From NCBI RefSeq assembly GCF_027625475.1, contig NZ_CP115174.1, positions 4,113,501-4,177,500 of the forward strand: a stretch of DNA of 64,000 nucleotides, in the 5' to 3' direction. Of this stretch, positions 49,729-57,916 are shown piece by piece. How positions within the stretch are numbered: the first letter of the stretch is position 1; every line of letters starts with the position of its first letter. Source of the DNA: Sphingomonas abietis (GTDB taxonomy: Bacteria; Pseudomonadota; Alphaproteobacteria; Sphingomonadales; Sphingomonadaceae). A program made the translations under genes and the position numbers. The notes under the pieces are model-generated. The model worked only from the letters and a program-made list of their open reading frames with translations. It had not been told where the DNA came from and did not search any database.

Positions 49729-51999
49729 TCAACTGTCGTAATAAAATGGCGAGCGCTTGGCCCAGACCGAGCCCGTATAGCGGGAATGGAGGAGCATGAA
49801 CGCTCTCCGGCCGAGATGCTCGTGATTGCCGCCCCAGCGCGCGACGCGGATCAGGCGGTAGAGCGTTTCGGCCGCTCTCGGATCATTGGGGTGCGCGGTC
49901 ACGAACGCCAGCGCGTCCTCCCATAGGGATCGTGCGCCGCGCGCATCGGGGCCGATCGTCGCGTCGGTGAAAAAATGGCTTCGTTCGCGAAGCGCCGCTG
50001 CGGTCAGCGGCGCGGCAAATCCCGGCATGTGCAGCGCGAAGGTGCCCGGGCCGCATTTGCCCGCGCAGGGCAGATCGGCCTCGTCCGGCCCGGCGTCGCT
50101 GTCGCGGCCATCCCAGAAGCCCTGCGGCATGTAGGCACCGGCGGGCGGAAAGGACGGCGCCGGCGCTTTCCCGCCGACGGGCACGCGCAGCCAATCCACC
50201 CAATAGCCCGCGAAGGACGGCTCGCTTCCCTCGGGGCGCGCATAGTCGGCAAGGTCGGTGCGAAGGCTCGGGATCTTCGCCATCACGACAATCTCCGCGA
50301 AGCGCTTGGCCGGCCCCGGCGGCGTCGCGACGATCGCCAGCCAGTCGCGACGCACCTGCGGCAACAGCCCGGTCAGCGCGCGCGCGGTCTGGTCGATCGC
50401 GGCATCGTCCTGCAAGAGGACGGCGCGGGCATAGTTGGTCAGCGACAGGTCGAGCCGCTGTTCGCGCGGCAGGCTCGGGTCGCGCGCGAGGGTCAATCGC
50501 TGGGCGAGCGGGAGCCGATCGATGATCGCGCGCGCGTCGCCGCCGAAGCCGACATAGCCATGGCCTTGCCGGCCCAGCATCCCATCGCCGGCGGGCCAGT
50601 CGCCATCGACGCAGCCGCGGCCGGCGCCGGTGCAATAGGGGCGTCGCAGCGCATGTGCCGCGAAATCGGCCAGGCTCGACGCCGATTGCGCGCGGACTGC
50701 GAGGAAGATGTTGCGATCGGACGGGGTCAGGTCGCGGCGCGCGAGGATCGTGTCGACCTCGGCGCGTAGCTCGGCGGGAGGTCGGCGCGCGATGGTCAGC
50801 CGCAGCCGATGATAGCGCGCCGTCAGCCAGCCCGGATCGCTCGCGGGAAGCCGCGCGGCATCGTCGACGAGCGCGCCGGCGTCTGCGTCGGCGGGCATCG
50901 CCAGGGACAATGCTGCGAGCAGCCAGGCGGTCTTGTGGCTCGCCTGCCAGCGTGCGCGGGCGTGGGCGAGCCCGGCGGCACGATCCTTGGGATCGAGCGT
51001 CGCGATCCAGTCCGCCGCGTCGGGCATCTGGGGCGCGGTCGCGGACAGGCTCTGATAATCCTTGAACTTCACCGCGACATCGCCGGGCACGCCCGGGGCG
51101 TTGAGCGCGCGATCGAGCCGGGCGAGCAGCGCGGCGGGCTGCTCGTGATAATCGAGCACCTGTTTCATCCGCTCGACCTCGCCCTTGCCATAGGTGCCGG
51201 CGGGCGCGCTCTCGAGCTTGGCGATCGCCTCGTGCGCGCGGGCGAAATTGTCCGCGCCGGGACGATCGAGCGCGCGGCGCTGGATGACGCGGGCCTGCAA
51301 ATAGAGCGCCAGCGGCTGCCATGGCGAGCCGCGATCGCGTCCGATCGCCACGAAATCGCGCTCGGCTTCATCGAGGCGCGCGTCGTAGAGCGCCAGCGCA
51401 GCCTCCTGATAGCCATGGTCGGCGCGCAGCCACGCGGGGGCATTGGCCGCCAGCACGGGCAGCGTCACGCCGGACTTGCTGCATGCGTCGAACACCGCGT
51501 CCTGTGCCGCCAGCCAGGCGCGCACGTCGGGCGACTTCGCTTCATAACGGGCGATGCGCGCCTGGAGCGTGGCAGTCGCCGTGACGAAGGCGTCGGGGAA
51601 GCAGGTCGGGATGGCGGTGTAGTTCGGCCCTTCCCGGTCGGTCGCGACGTAATAGAGGTCGGTCGAGGCGCCCGGCACCGCGCGGCGCGCCGCCAGCCAA
51701 GCCGATTCATCGTTCTGCGATCGGCCGCAGCAGGGCGTCGCCAGCGACGCGGTCGAAGCGGCATCGACGCGCAGACCGTTGAGCAACCGCCAGTCGAGAT
51801 AGAGGATCGCGGCGGGCGCATGGCCCTTCATGATCCCCAATCGTCCCGCAGCAAGCGCCGCCTGATCGACCGGCGCCGTCGCCGCGGCGGTGACATAGTC
51901 GGGCAGTGGCGGCGGGCCACCCGAGCCCGCTGCGCGTCCCGTCAACGTGACGAGGACGACCGCCGCTATCGCACGCCCGGACAAGCGACTCATCGCCAT
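49729..51999 (-). CDS. Large periplasmic helical-repeat protein, unknown
   Basis: A 756-aa exported protein with a signal peptide (LSGRAIAAVVLVTLTGRAAG). Much of it is helical and Ala-rich, like TPR-type solenoids (for example ALALYDARLDEAERDFVAIG). Several Cys pairs (TPCCG, CTGAGRGC, CAGKCG) suggest disulfides. It is co-translated with the DUF3142 lipoprotein upstream (10-bp overlap). No family recognised; it may be its partner in the envelope. Confidence 0.7.
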   Translation of the reverse strand: MAMSRLSGRAIAAVVLVTLTGRAAGSGGPPPLPDYVTAAATAPVDQAALAAGRLGIMKGHAPAAILYLDWRLLNGLRVDAASTASLATPCCGRSQNDESAWLAARRAVPGASTDLYYVATDREGPNYTAIPTCFPDAFVTATATLQARIARYEAKSPDVRAWLAAQDAVFDACSKSGVTLPVLAANAPAWLRADHGYQEAALALYDARLDEAERDFVAIGRDRGSPWQPLALYLQARVIQRRALDRPGADNFARAHEAIAKLESAPAGTYGKGEVERMKQVLDYHEQPAALLARLDRALNAPGVPGDVAVKFKDYQSLSATAPQMPDAADWIATLDPKDRAAGLAHARARWQASHKTAWLLAALSLAMPADADAGALVDDAARLPASDPGWLTARYHRLRLTIARRPPAELRAEVDTILARRDLTPSDRNIFLAVRAQSASSLADFAAHALRRPYCTGAGRGCVDGDWPAGDGMLGRQGHGYVGFGGDARAIIDRLPLAQRLTLARDPSLPREQRLDLSLTNYARAVLLQDDAAIDQTARALTGLLPQVRRDWLAIVATPPGPAKRFAEIVVMAKIPSLRTDLADYARPEGSEPSFAGYWVDWLRVPVGGKAPAPSFPPAGAYMPQGFWDGRDSDAGPDEADLPCAGKCGPGTFALHMPGFAAPLTAAALRERSHFFTDATIGPDARGARSLWEDALAFVTAHPNDPRAAETLYRLIRVARWGGNHEHLGRRAFMLLHSRYTGSVWAKRSPFYYDS

Positions 52000-52772
52000 C
52001 GCTCCACTTGCTGTCGGATCGTCTGGAAGTCCGACCGCGTCCAGCTCCGCGGGTCGAACAGATAGACCCTACGCCCCGCCGGCGCGCGCGCAATGGGCTC
52101 GTCTGCGGACAGTGCGAGCGCGTGCCGGCAGCGCGGATCGAGAAAGTCTCCGCCCGCTTCGATCCGGGTACGAAGCGAAGGATCGCCTCGCCCCATGCGG
52201 AACAGCATCGGCACGATCTCGTCGGCGGTGGCATGATCCAGCCACCCCTCCTGGCACCAGGATGCAAGGGCGGTCATCGACAGCGACAGGGGCTTCGGCA
52301 GCCCGGCGCGGACGTCGTGCAGCACGTCGACGAGAATGTTACGCTGCGACCGGCGCACTTCGAAATCGATTTGAACCTCGGGCACGGGAAGGACGAGGGC
52401 ATAGTGCAACACCGCCGCTGCCACCCGCCGTCGCAAATCCGGCGTCCAATCGGGTGGGTCGCGCTCGTCGATCTGGATATGCACCACGGCGATTCGAGGC
52501 GCCGCATTGGTCAGCAGCGGAAATCGCCGCCCGCGGGCGACAAATCCGTCACCTGCGATTTCGACGAATCCCGTTTGGACGGCGATGGGCACGTCTTGGG
52601 GCAGGAAGCGCAGGTCTTCGGGACGCTCCCAAGCCCAGACGACCAGCTGCGGCGGGGCAGCCGGCCGCACACGCCGACAGCCCACGGAAAATAGACAGCA
52701 GAACAGCATGAGCAAACAGCGTGCGTCGGTTCGCCAGCGATCTCGTTTCAAAGGCGCTCCGTTCGTTGGCAA
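51990..52772 (-). CDS. DUF3142 lipoprotein
   Basis: A 260-aa protein with a lipobox-like LFCCLFSVGC (about 23-32) and the DUF3142 pattern: VVWAWERPEDLRFL at the N-terminus, VVHIQIDERDPPDWTP, VQIDFEVRRSQR and a WLDHATADEIVPMLFRMG segment. The fold resembles TIM-barrel glycoside hydrolase-like proteins. Function unknown. It is followed by the 756-aa periplasmic protein in the same operon. Confidence 0.8.
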   Translation of the reverse strand: MPTNGAPLKRDRWRTDARCLLMLFCCLFSVGCRRVRPAAPPQLVVWAWERPEDLRFLPQDVPIAVQTGFVEIAGDGFVARGRRFPLLTNAAPRIAVVHIQIDERDPPDWTPDLRRRVAAAVLHYALVLPVPEVQIDFEVRRSQRNILVDVLHDVRAGLPKPLSLSMTALASWCQEGWLDHATADEIVPMLFRMGRGDPSLRTRIEAGGDFLDPRCRHALALSADEPIARAPAGRRVYLFDPRSWTRSDFQTIRQQVERWR

Positions 52773-53083
52773 GCGAGGTCCGATCCCCTGCCATGCCTCG
52801 ATGCAAAGCCGCTGTCAGCACGTGGCGACGGTCGTCGCCATTGAGGAAGCCGCTCGGCACGCAAGCTTGGATAGGTGCGGGAGTTTGGTCTCCCGATGAA
52901 CATAGGGCGGTTTTCGGGATTGGCTGCTGATAGTCCGGATGGCGTAGATGGGGGTCTTGCCGATGGTCAGCTTTGTCCTCAGCATACTCGAATTGACAAT
53001 ATCGTCGTCGGAGCATGGTTGATGCGGGTCGGTCATTCGGGTGAGGCTCAGTTGCCCTTGATCATCCCGATCGTTCGGGGATG
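52773..53083. other. Gene-free junction stretch
   Basis: About 310 bp with no supportable ORF on either strand; lower coding signal than flanks. It separates the DUF3142 operon from the broken epimerase and marks the start of the mosaic region. Nothing else seen. Confidence 0.5.
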
Positions 53084-53813
53084 TCACGCCAGCCGTCCGT
53101 GCGCCCGGAACCAGGCGACTTCGTCGTGCAGGGTCTCGTCCGTTGGCCTGAACCGCAGGCCCAATTCGGTTTCGCTCTTGGCGGCGCTGAAGCGGGATCG
53201 CTCATTCTCGGTCGTCAGGGCGCGCGCCATAGCCCAACTGAAAAGGACAGGCTTGCCGGTCATGCATCCATCCTGGCAACACCATGGCAGCCCAGAAATC
53301 GGAATGCTGCTCAAGGAAGGCCAGGACTTCCCGGTCGGAAAGAATCTTGCTCCGATAGTAATCGTCGGCATCGCGCTCATCGCGCAGCATGCTCTCGTCC
53401 ACGATCTGGCCACGCTTTCCGCGAAGCACCGCGATGGAACTCGCATGCACGAAACGCCGCACGCCCATGGCCTGGGCGTGCTGCAAAAGCGCCCGCGTCC
53501 CTAGCACATTGGCGCTATGCAGTTTGGCCCAATGGCTGCCGCCGGTGTAGGAGTCGCGAAAATAGGCGGCTGTATGGAAGACCACATCGACCCCGACCAA
53601 GGCGGGTGCGAAGGCTTCAACGGCCAGCATGTCGCCGGTTACGATCTCGACCGGCAGATCGGCAAACTGCTGCTGGGCCTTGTCGGGTGAGCGAGCGAGG
53701 GCGCGCACGCGAAACCCCTGTGTCAGCAGTTCGCGCACGAGATTGTTGCCGAGCAGCCCCGTCGCGCCGGTCACGAAGGCGACAGGCTTTCGGGTTGGAA
53801 AAACATCATCCAT
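53084..53813 (-). pseudogene. NAD-dependent epimerase/reductase pseudogene
   Basis: The start is intact: a Rossmann motif VTGATGLLGNNLVREL, then FHTAAYFRD, and a YYRSK segment holding the catalytic Tyr-x-x-x-Lys. At VLPGWM the frame leaves the family sequence and stops at 53202. The true C-terminus (TGKPVLFSWAMARALTTENERSRFSAAKSETELGLRFRPTDETLHDEVAWF) follows at once in another frame. About 90 residues between these parts are missing, so an out-of-frame deletion killed the gene. It lies next to an intact MerR gene. Confidence 0.82.
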
Positions 53814-53841
53814 ATCAAGGCTCCACGAATGGGAGCCATGG

Positions 53842-53872
53842 CCTATAAGGGTGAACCAAGGTTCATGGTCAA
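53842..53872 (-). promoter_or_regulatory. MerR-type promoter with 19-bp spacer
   Basis: On the minus strand the -35 TTGACC (53867-53872) and -10 TATAGG (53842-53847) are 19 bp apart, with a perfect 14-bp dyad TGAACCAAGGTTCA (53852-53865) in the spacer. This is the textbook layout of MerR-activated promoters. It points at the epimerase pseudogene. Confidence 0.85.
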
Positions 53873-53883
53873 GGCCATTGCAT

Positions 53884-54288
53884 ATGCTGATCGGAGAGTT
53901 TTCCAGGCGCACCGCGTTGAGCGCCGCCACCATACGCTTCTACGTCCGGAAGGGGCTGATTGCCCCGGAGACGGGGCGGTTGGGCGGCAGCAATCCTTAT
54001 GCCCGTTTCACGGAGCGCGACGTGCAGATCGCCGCCATGATCCGCTTTGGACAATCGCTGGGTATGTCGCTCAAGGATATCGCCAGTGTGAACGACGAGA
54101 TGCAGGCCGAAGGCTTGTCACGGGAGCGCGCGGTCGAGCTCATGGATGAGCAACTCGAGATCATGAAACGCAAAACCCAGGATCTGGCCACTATGACGGA
54201 CTATCTGCAGGCCAAGCGGGACTGGATCGCAGACGGCCAAACGGGTGACGAGCCGCGTCTGGCTGCTCGTTTGTTATGCTCGCTTTGA
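53884..54288 (+). CDS. MerR-family regulator
   Basis: A 134-aa protein with the MerR N-terminal winged helix (MLIGEFSRRTALSAATIRFYVRKGLIAPETGRLGGSNPYARFTERDVQIAAMIRFGQSLGMSLKDI) and a C-terminal dimerisation helix (ERAVELMDEQLEIMKRKTQDLATMTDYLQAKRDW). No metal-binding Cys set is seen, so an organic ligand is likely. It is divergent from the epimerase pseudogene and lies next to the 19-bp-spacer promoter. Confidence 0.88.
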   Translation: MLIGEFSRRTALSAATIRFYVRKGLIAPETGRLGGSNPYARFTERDVQIAAMIRFGQSLGMSLKDIASVNDEMQAEGLSRERAVELMDEQLEIMKRKTQDLATMTDYLQAKRDWIADGQTGDEPRLAARLLCSL

Positions 54289-54452
54289 CGGGCGCACAGC
54301 CGGAGCCCCGGCCCAGTGAGCTCCCATAGCTCGCGCGACGAGCCGAGCGTTTTGGATCCACCGAAATAGGGAACGGATCTTAGGCTCGGGAACGACGGCA
54401 GAGGGCGCGGACCTGTCCGGCTCCTCGTCGAAATCGGAAGCCGGGTCCGCCA

Positions 54453-54709
54453 GATTTCTGTTCCCTCCGCAAGTGTCAGTGCGTCCTCCACATCCACACC
54501 GAGATAATGAACCATGTTCTCGATCTGGAGGTGTCCAAGCAGGATCTGCGTGGCGCCGAGATCGTCGGTCGTCTTGTGGATTATTGAAGCCTTGGTTCGG
54601 CGCAGTGAGCATGTGCCATACTGATCCCGCCGGAGCCCGATGCCGACCACCCATTTATCGACGAGCCGAGCATATGGCCGGGCGCTGAGATGATCGGTGT
54701 GATCGATGC
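54453..54709 (-). pseudogene. Fragment of a tyrosine integrase (C-terminus)
   Basis: The minus strand encodes only the last part of an XerD-like recombinase: ARPYARLVDKWVVGIGLRRDQYGTCSLRRTKASII, then ILLGHLQIENMVHYLGVDVEDALTLAEGTEI. The second Arg and Tyr regions are visible; the usual His in THSLRR reads Cys. The upstream two-thirds of the gene are absent. Confidence 0.75.
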
Positions 54710-54871
54710 CCCGGCTCGGTCGCGACCGACATGGGCGGAAGCGGCGCGCCGCGAACCGTCGAGCAGGGCGCCGCCATCGCCATACGGCTCGCGACGCTCG
54801 ATGAGGCGGTCGGCTACCAGTTCCCGTGGACGCTGATCAGGATCTTCCAGCCGTTGGGCGGCAAAGGCCGA

Positions 54872-55417
54872 TCAGGCAAGGCGAGCTGAAAGCCCGGAGA
54901 CGATCAGTTCGAGCGCGGCCCGTTCGACCGGAGTCGGCCCCGGCGGCAGACCGCCGTCCAGTGCAAGCGTCGCCATGCCATGTACACCGGACCAGCAAGC
55001 GAGCGCCGCCGCCTCCAGGCTCTTCGGGCTCAGCCCCTCCACCCGACGCACCATGACGGCATAGGCATTGTCATCGACGGGCGGCGGACCTCCGTCATGG
55101 CATGAGAACATAAGCCTGAACAGAGCCGGCCGCGCGCGCGCAAATGCGAGATACGCTTCACCCTGCGCGACCAGCGCCTCGCGATCGTCCGAGCAGTCGT
55201 CGGCCTCCAGCAGCTTTGCACGGAGTTCTCCGAATCCATGGGCAGCGACCGCTGCGAGGAGGGCCGCCTTGTCCTCGAAGTGACGATAGGGCGCCATGGC
55301 AGACACCCCGGCGTGACGGGCGACCGCGCGCAGGCTCACATCCTCCCCACGTTCGAGCGCGCCGAGCGCCGCCTCAAGCAGTCGTTCCGACAATGGCGGC
55401 GATGGCACCTGAACCAT
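54872..55417 (-). CDS. TetR/AcrR-family repressor
   Basis: A 181-aa regulator with a TetR HTH (LLEAALGALERGEDVSLRAVARHAGVSAMAPYRHFEDKAALLAAVAAHGF, about 12-60) and a ligand domain of the WHG class (ARPALFRLMFS...LACWSGVHGMATLALDGGL). Its ATG abuts a perfect 15-bp operator, so it represses itself and the divergent DUF4188 gene. Confidence 0.9.
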   Translation of the reverse strand: MVQVPSPPLSERLLEAALGALERGEDVSLRAVARHAGVSAMAPYRHFEDKAALLAAVAAHGFGELRAKLLEADDCSDDREALVAQGEAYLAFARARPALFRLMFSCHDGGPPPVDDNAYAVMVRRVEGLSPKSLEAAALACWSGVHGMATLALDGGLPPGPTPVERAALELIVSGLSARLA

Positions 55418-55459
55418 GTTTACAGTGTAAACCTATTTTGCTACGTTTACACCGTAAAT
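55418..55459. promoter_or_regulatory. Two TetR operators
   Basis: A perfect dyad GTTTACAGTGTAAAC (55418-55432) and a related copy GTTTACACCGTAAAT (55445-55459) lie 27 bp apart in the gap between the divergent TetR and DUF4188 genes. Confidence 0.85.
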
Positions 55460-55475
55460 AACAAGGAGTCGGACA

Positions 55476-55949
55476 ATGCAAGCTTCGAGCAAGCGCCAGT
55501 CGGTCGATCTCTCAAATTATCCCGACCTCGTCATGATCATGCTCGGGTTGCGCCTGAAGAGTTGGCGAGGCTTCTCCGCCCTGAGACAGATCGGGCCAGG
55601 ATTGAACGCGGTGATGCGGTCCTATCCTGAAGGTCTGCTTCTCCACGAGGGATTAAGGTTCAGTCTGACGCACATCGGTTTTCGCCAATATTGGCGGGAT
55701 TTAGAAGCGCTCGAGCGCTTCACCCGCAGCGAACCGCACGCCGAATGGTGGCGAAAGATGCGCGAGCTGTCCGCGCACGCCGGCTTCTGGCACGAGACCT
55801 ATCACGCGCGTGGTGGGGTCGAGGCGGTCTATGTGGGCATGCCGGAACCGGTCGGCCTGCTCCGCTTCGCACCGGAGCGGCCGCCGGTCGGGTCGCTCAT
55901 GTCTGCGCGCTCGCGCATCCAAGGCGGCGCATCGGCCGCCGCCGTTTGA
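55476..55949 (+). CDS. DUF4188 monooxygenase-like protein
   Basis: A 157-aa protein with the DUF4188 pattern: LKSWRGFSALRQIGPGLNAVM, then HEGLRFSLTHIGFRQYWRDLEALERFTRSEPHAEWWRKM and GFWHETYHARGGVEAVYVGM. It is a small dimeric barrel-like fold often annotated as monooxygenase. It starts after an AAGGAG site and is divergent from TetR, which should respond to its substrate. Substrate unknown. Confidence 0.8.
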   Translation: MQASSKRQSVDLSNYPDLVMIMLGLRLKSWRGFSALRQIGPGLNAVMRSYPEGLLLHEGLRFSLTHIGFRQYWRDLEALERFTRSEPHAEWWRKMRELSAHAGFWHETYHARGGVEAVYVGMPEPVGLLRFAPERPPVGSLMSARSRIQGGASAAAV

Positions 55950-56122
55950 CCGCGAGCGCAGGCCCGAGGTTGACTGAGCCAGCGAAAGACGCCGCGCTTC
56001 GTCAACGGCTCGAAGAGCTTTTCAGACTCTTCAGAATCAACCACCGCGTTATCGGCCAGTATTGGTCCTTGAGCTCAACCATATCGGAAGTTCGTACCGC
56101 CTCAGCAACCGTTCGCGCCTAG

Positions 56123-57536
56123 CATTACAGTTGCATTCTAGTTTTGAGATGAGCTCGTCTGGCAGCGGCTTGGTGCGCGCGTCGCCAGCATGACCAGGCG
56201 ATGATGTACGCGGGCCGTATGCGGCGCTGAGCGAGCTTGTTGGCGATCCGCCGAACTTCCTGGATCGACCAGCGGATCAGATCCTGACGGTCCGCGTCCT
56301 CGATCTTTTTGGGGGCGTCACGGCATTGGCGCGGTATCGGATCACCGCCATCATGGCGAAGGCGAGCATGACCAGAGAGACGTGGCGATGCCAGCCATGC
56401 CACGAACGGCTTTCGTTATGATCGAGGCCGAGTTCGTTTTTGGTGGTCTCGAAGCTATCTTCAATCGCCCAACGACGGCCTTCGACAGCGACGAGTGTCT
56501 GGATGTTGGTGCCGGCCGGGCACCAGGTCGTGAAGTAGGCCAGGTCACCGTCGCTGATGTTACGGCGGATCAGCAGGCCCCGGGTCCACACGCCTGATTT
56601 CGTCTCGTCATATTCATCGGCATCGAGATCGGCGAGCTCGCAATATGCCCAGTCATGAAGACGGGCGCCCTTTGTGCCCTCACCAGCGGACAGGCGTTTC
56701 CATGCGTCTGCATCGAGGTCTTGTGCGATCTCCTCCGCCTTGCCTGCGACCGGGGGCTTGTCGCCCCAAGAGCCAAAATAGTGATCCGACTTCACGCCGA
56801 GAACGTAGCCCTTGCAGGCTCGACGCAGGGCCTGCTCGACGTCACCGACCCCATATACGGCGTCCGCCGCGACCCATGAAAATGGGACCTTGGCCGCCAA
56901 AGCCCGCTGTATCATCTGAACAGCCAAAGCCGGCTTGGTGGCGAAGGCTAACGCTTCAGGGACATGGGTTGCGGCAAGTCGTGCGGGATCACCCGTCCAG
57001 CTCTTTGGAAGATACAAAGCGCGATCGATAAACGCGTGCCCGCGAGCCGATACATAGGCCACGAATACACCGATCTGGCAGTTCGTGATCTTGCCAGCCG
57101 ATCCGGTATATTGACGCGCAACGCCACAGGAAGCCTTGCCTTGCTTGAGGAAACCGGTCTCGTCGATGACCAGGACTGCCTCGTCGGTCGCAAGGCTCTC
57201 AACAACATAGTCTCGTACGATGTCGCGAAGCTCGTCTGCCTCCCATCGCCCGCGGCCCAAAATAGCCTGTTGCCGCCAAGGCCCCGGATCCCCTGCAGCC
57301 TCGGCGCGCATCCAACCCGTCTTGCGGCGCTCGTCACTCAGCAAGCCGTCCAGAAACAGGTTCGCAGACGCCGCAACGCGCTCCTGCGTGAACAACCCGC
57401 GCATACGGCTCTTCACGTCCCGCAGCGAGGACGCCCACAACTCCAGTGTCGCTTCTATCGATGCACCCGTCATCCACGGCCTCCTTACCATGGAGACCTA
57501 TTGATTCAGAGTTCCGCTTGATATGCAACTGTAATG
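56123..57536 (-). mobile_element. IS701-family insertion sequence, copy 2
   Basis: A second complete 1414-bp copy, same orientation as copy 1. The flanks carry the 4-bp repeat CTAG (56119-56122 and 57537-57540), distinct from TTAG at copy 1. The ends are the same perfect 14-bp repeats. Because each copy has its own matching duplication, they inserted independently. Confidence 0.93.
56125..57491 (-). CDS. tnp: IS701 transposase (copy 2), likely -1 frameshift
   Basis: Identical to the transposase of copy 1 throughout: a 404-aa zero frame (57491 to 56277), then the conserved C-terminus in the -1 frame after the same CCCAAAA heptamer at 56313-56307. The frame organisation in two independent insertions speaks against a chance mutation in one copy. 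Confidence 0.85.
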
Positions 57537-57589
57537 CTAGCGCGGATCGACATTCAGCGGATCGGGTGGCGATCTACACCCGAAGCAAT

Positions 57590-57679
57590 CGTCATCCTGA
57601 ACTTGTTTCGGGATCCCAGCGAAACTTGGCGCTGAGCGCCCGGAAGAGGCGGGATGCTGAAACAAGTTCAGCATGACGG
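57590..57679. repeat. Palindromic dispersed repeat (REP/MITE-like)
   Basis: The left arm starts CGTCATCCTGAACTTGTTTC and the right arm ends GAAACAAGTTCAGCATGACG, nearly perfect inverses around a 40-bp centre. This sequence type is scattered through sphingomonad genomes. The rest of 57541-57916 holds no gene. Confidence 0.7.
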
Positions 57680-57916
57680 TTTGAAACAAGATGATCACCC
57701 GATATCCAATTAATCCGAATGTCGATTGGCTCTAGATGAGCGAGACTGCCATCTGCATTTTGCTCAGCCTCGACAGAAGTCCCCCAACTTGATGTCCTGC
57801 GATCTCATTCGACTTATGACCGATCGGGCGCTTTTGGGAGCGGCGCGAGCGGCAATAACTGGGCAAAAATCTGTCCTACTCAAAAGCGACGGTTGGCTAT
57901 CTGGAAGAGACAACCG

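Noticed and set aside
33816..57536. Composite transposon bounded by two IS701 copies
   Set aside because: Each IS has its own target duplication (TTAG versus CTAG), so they inserted separately.
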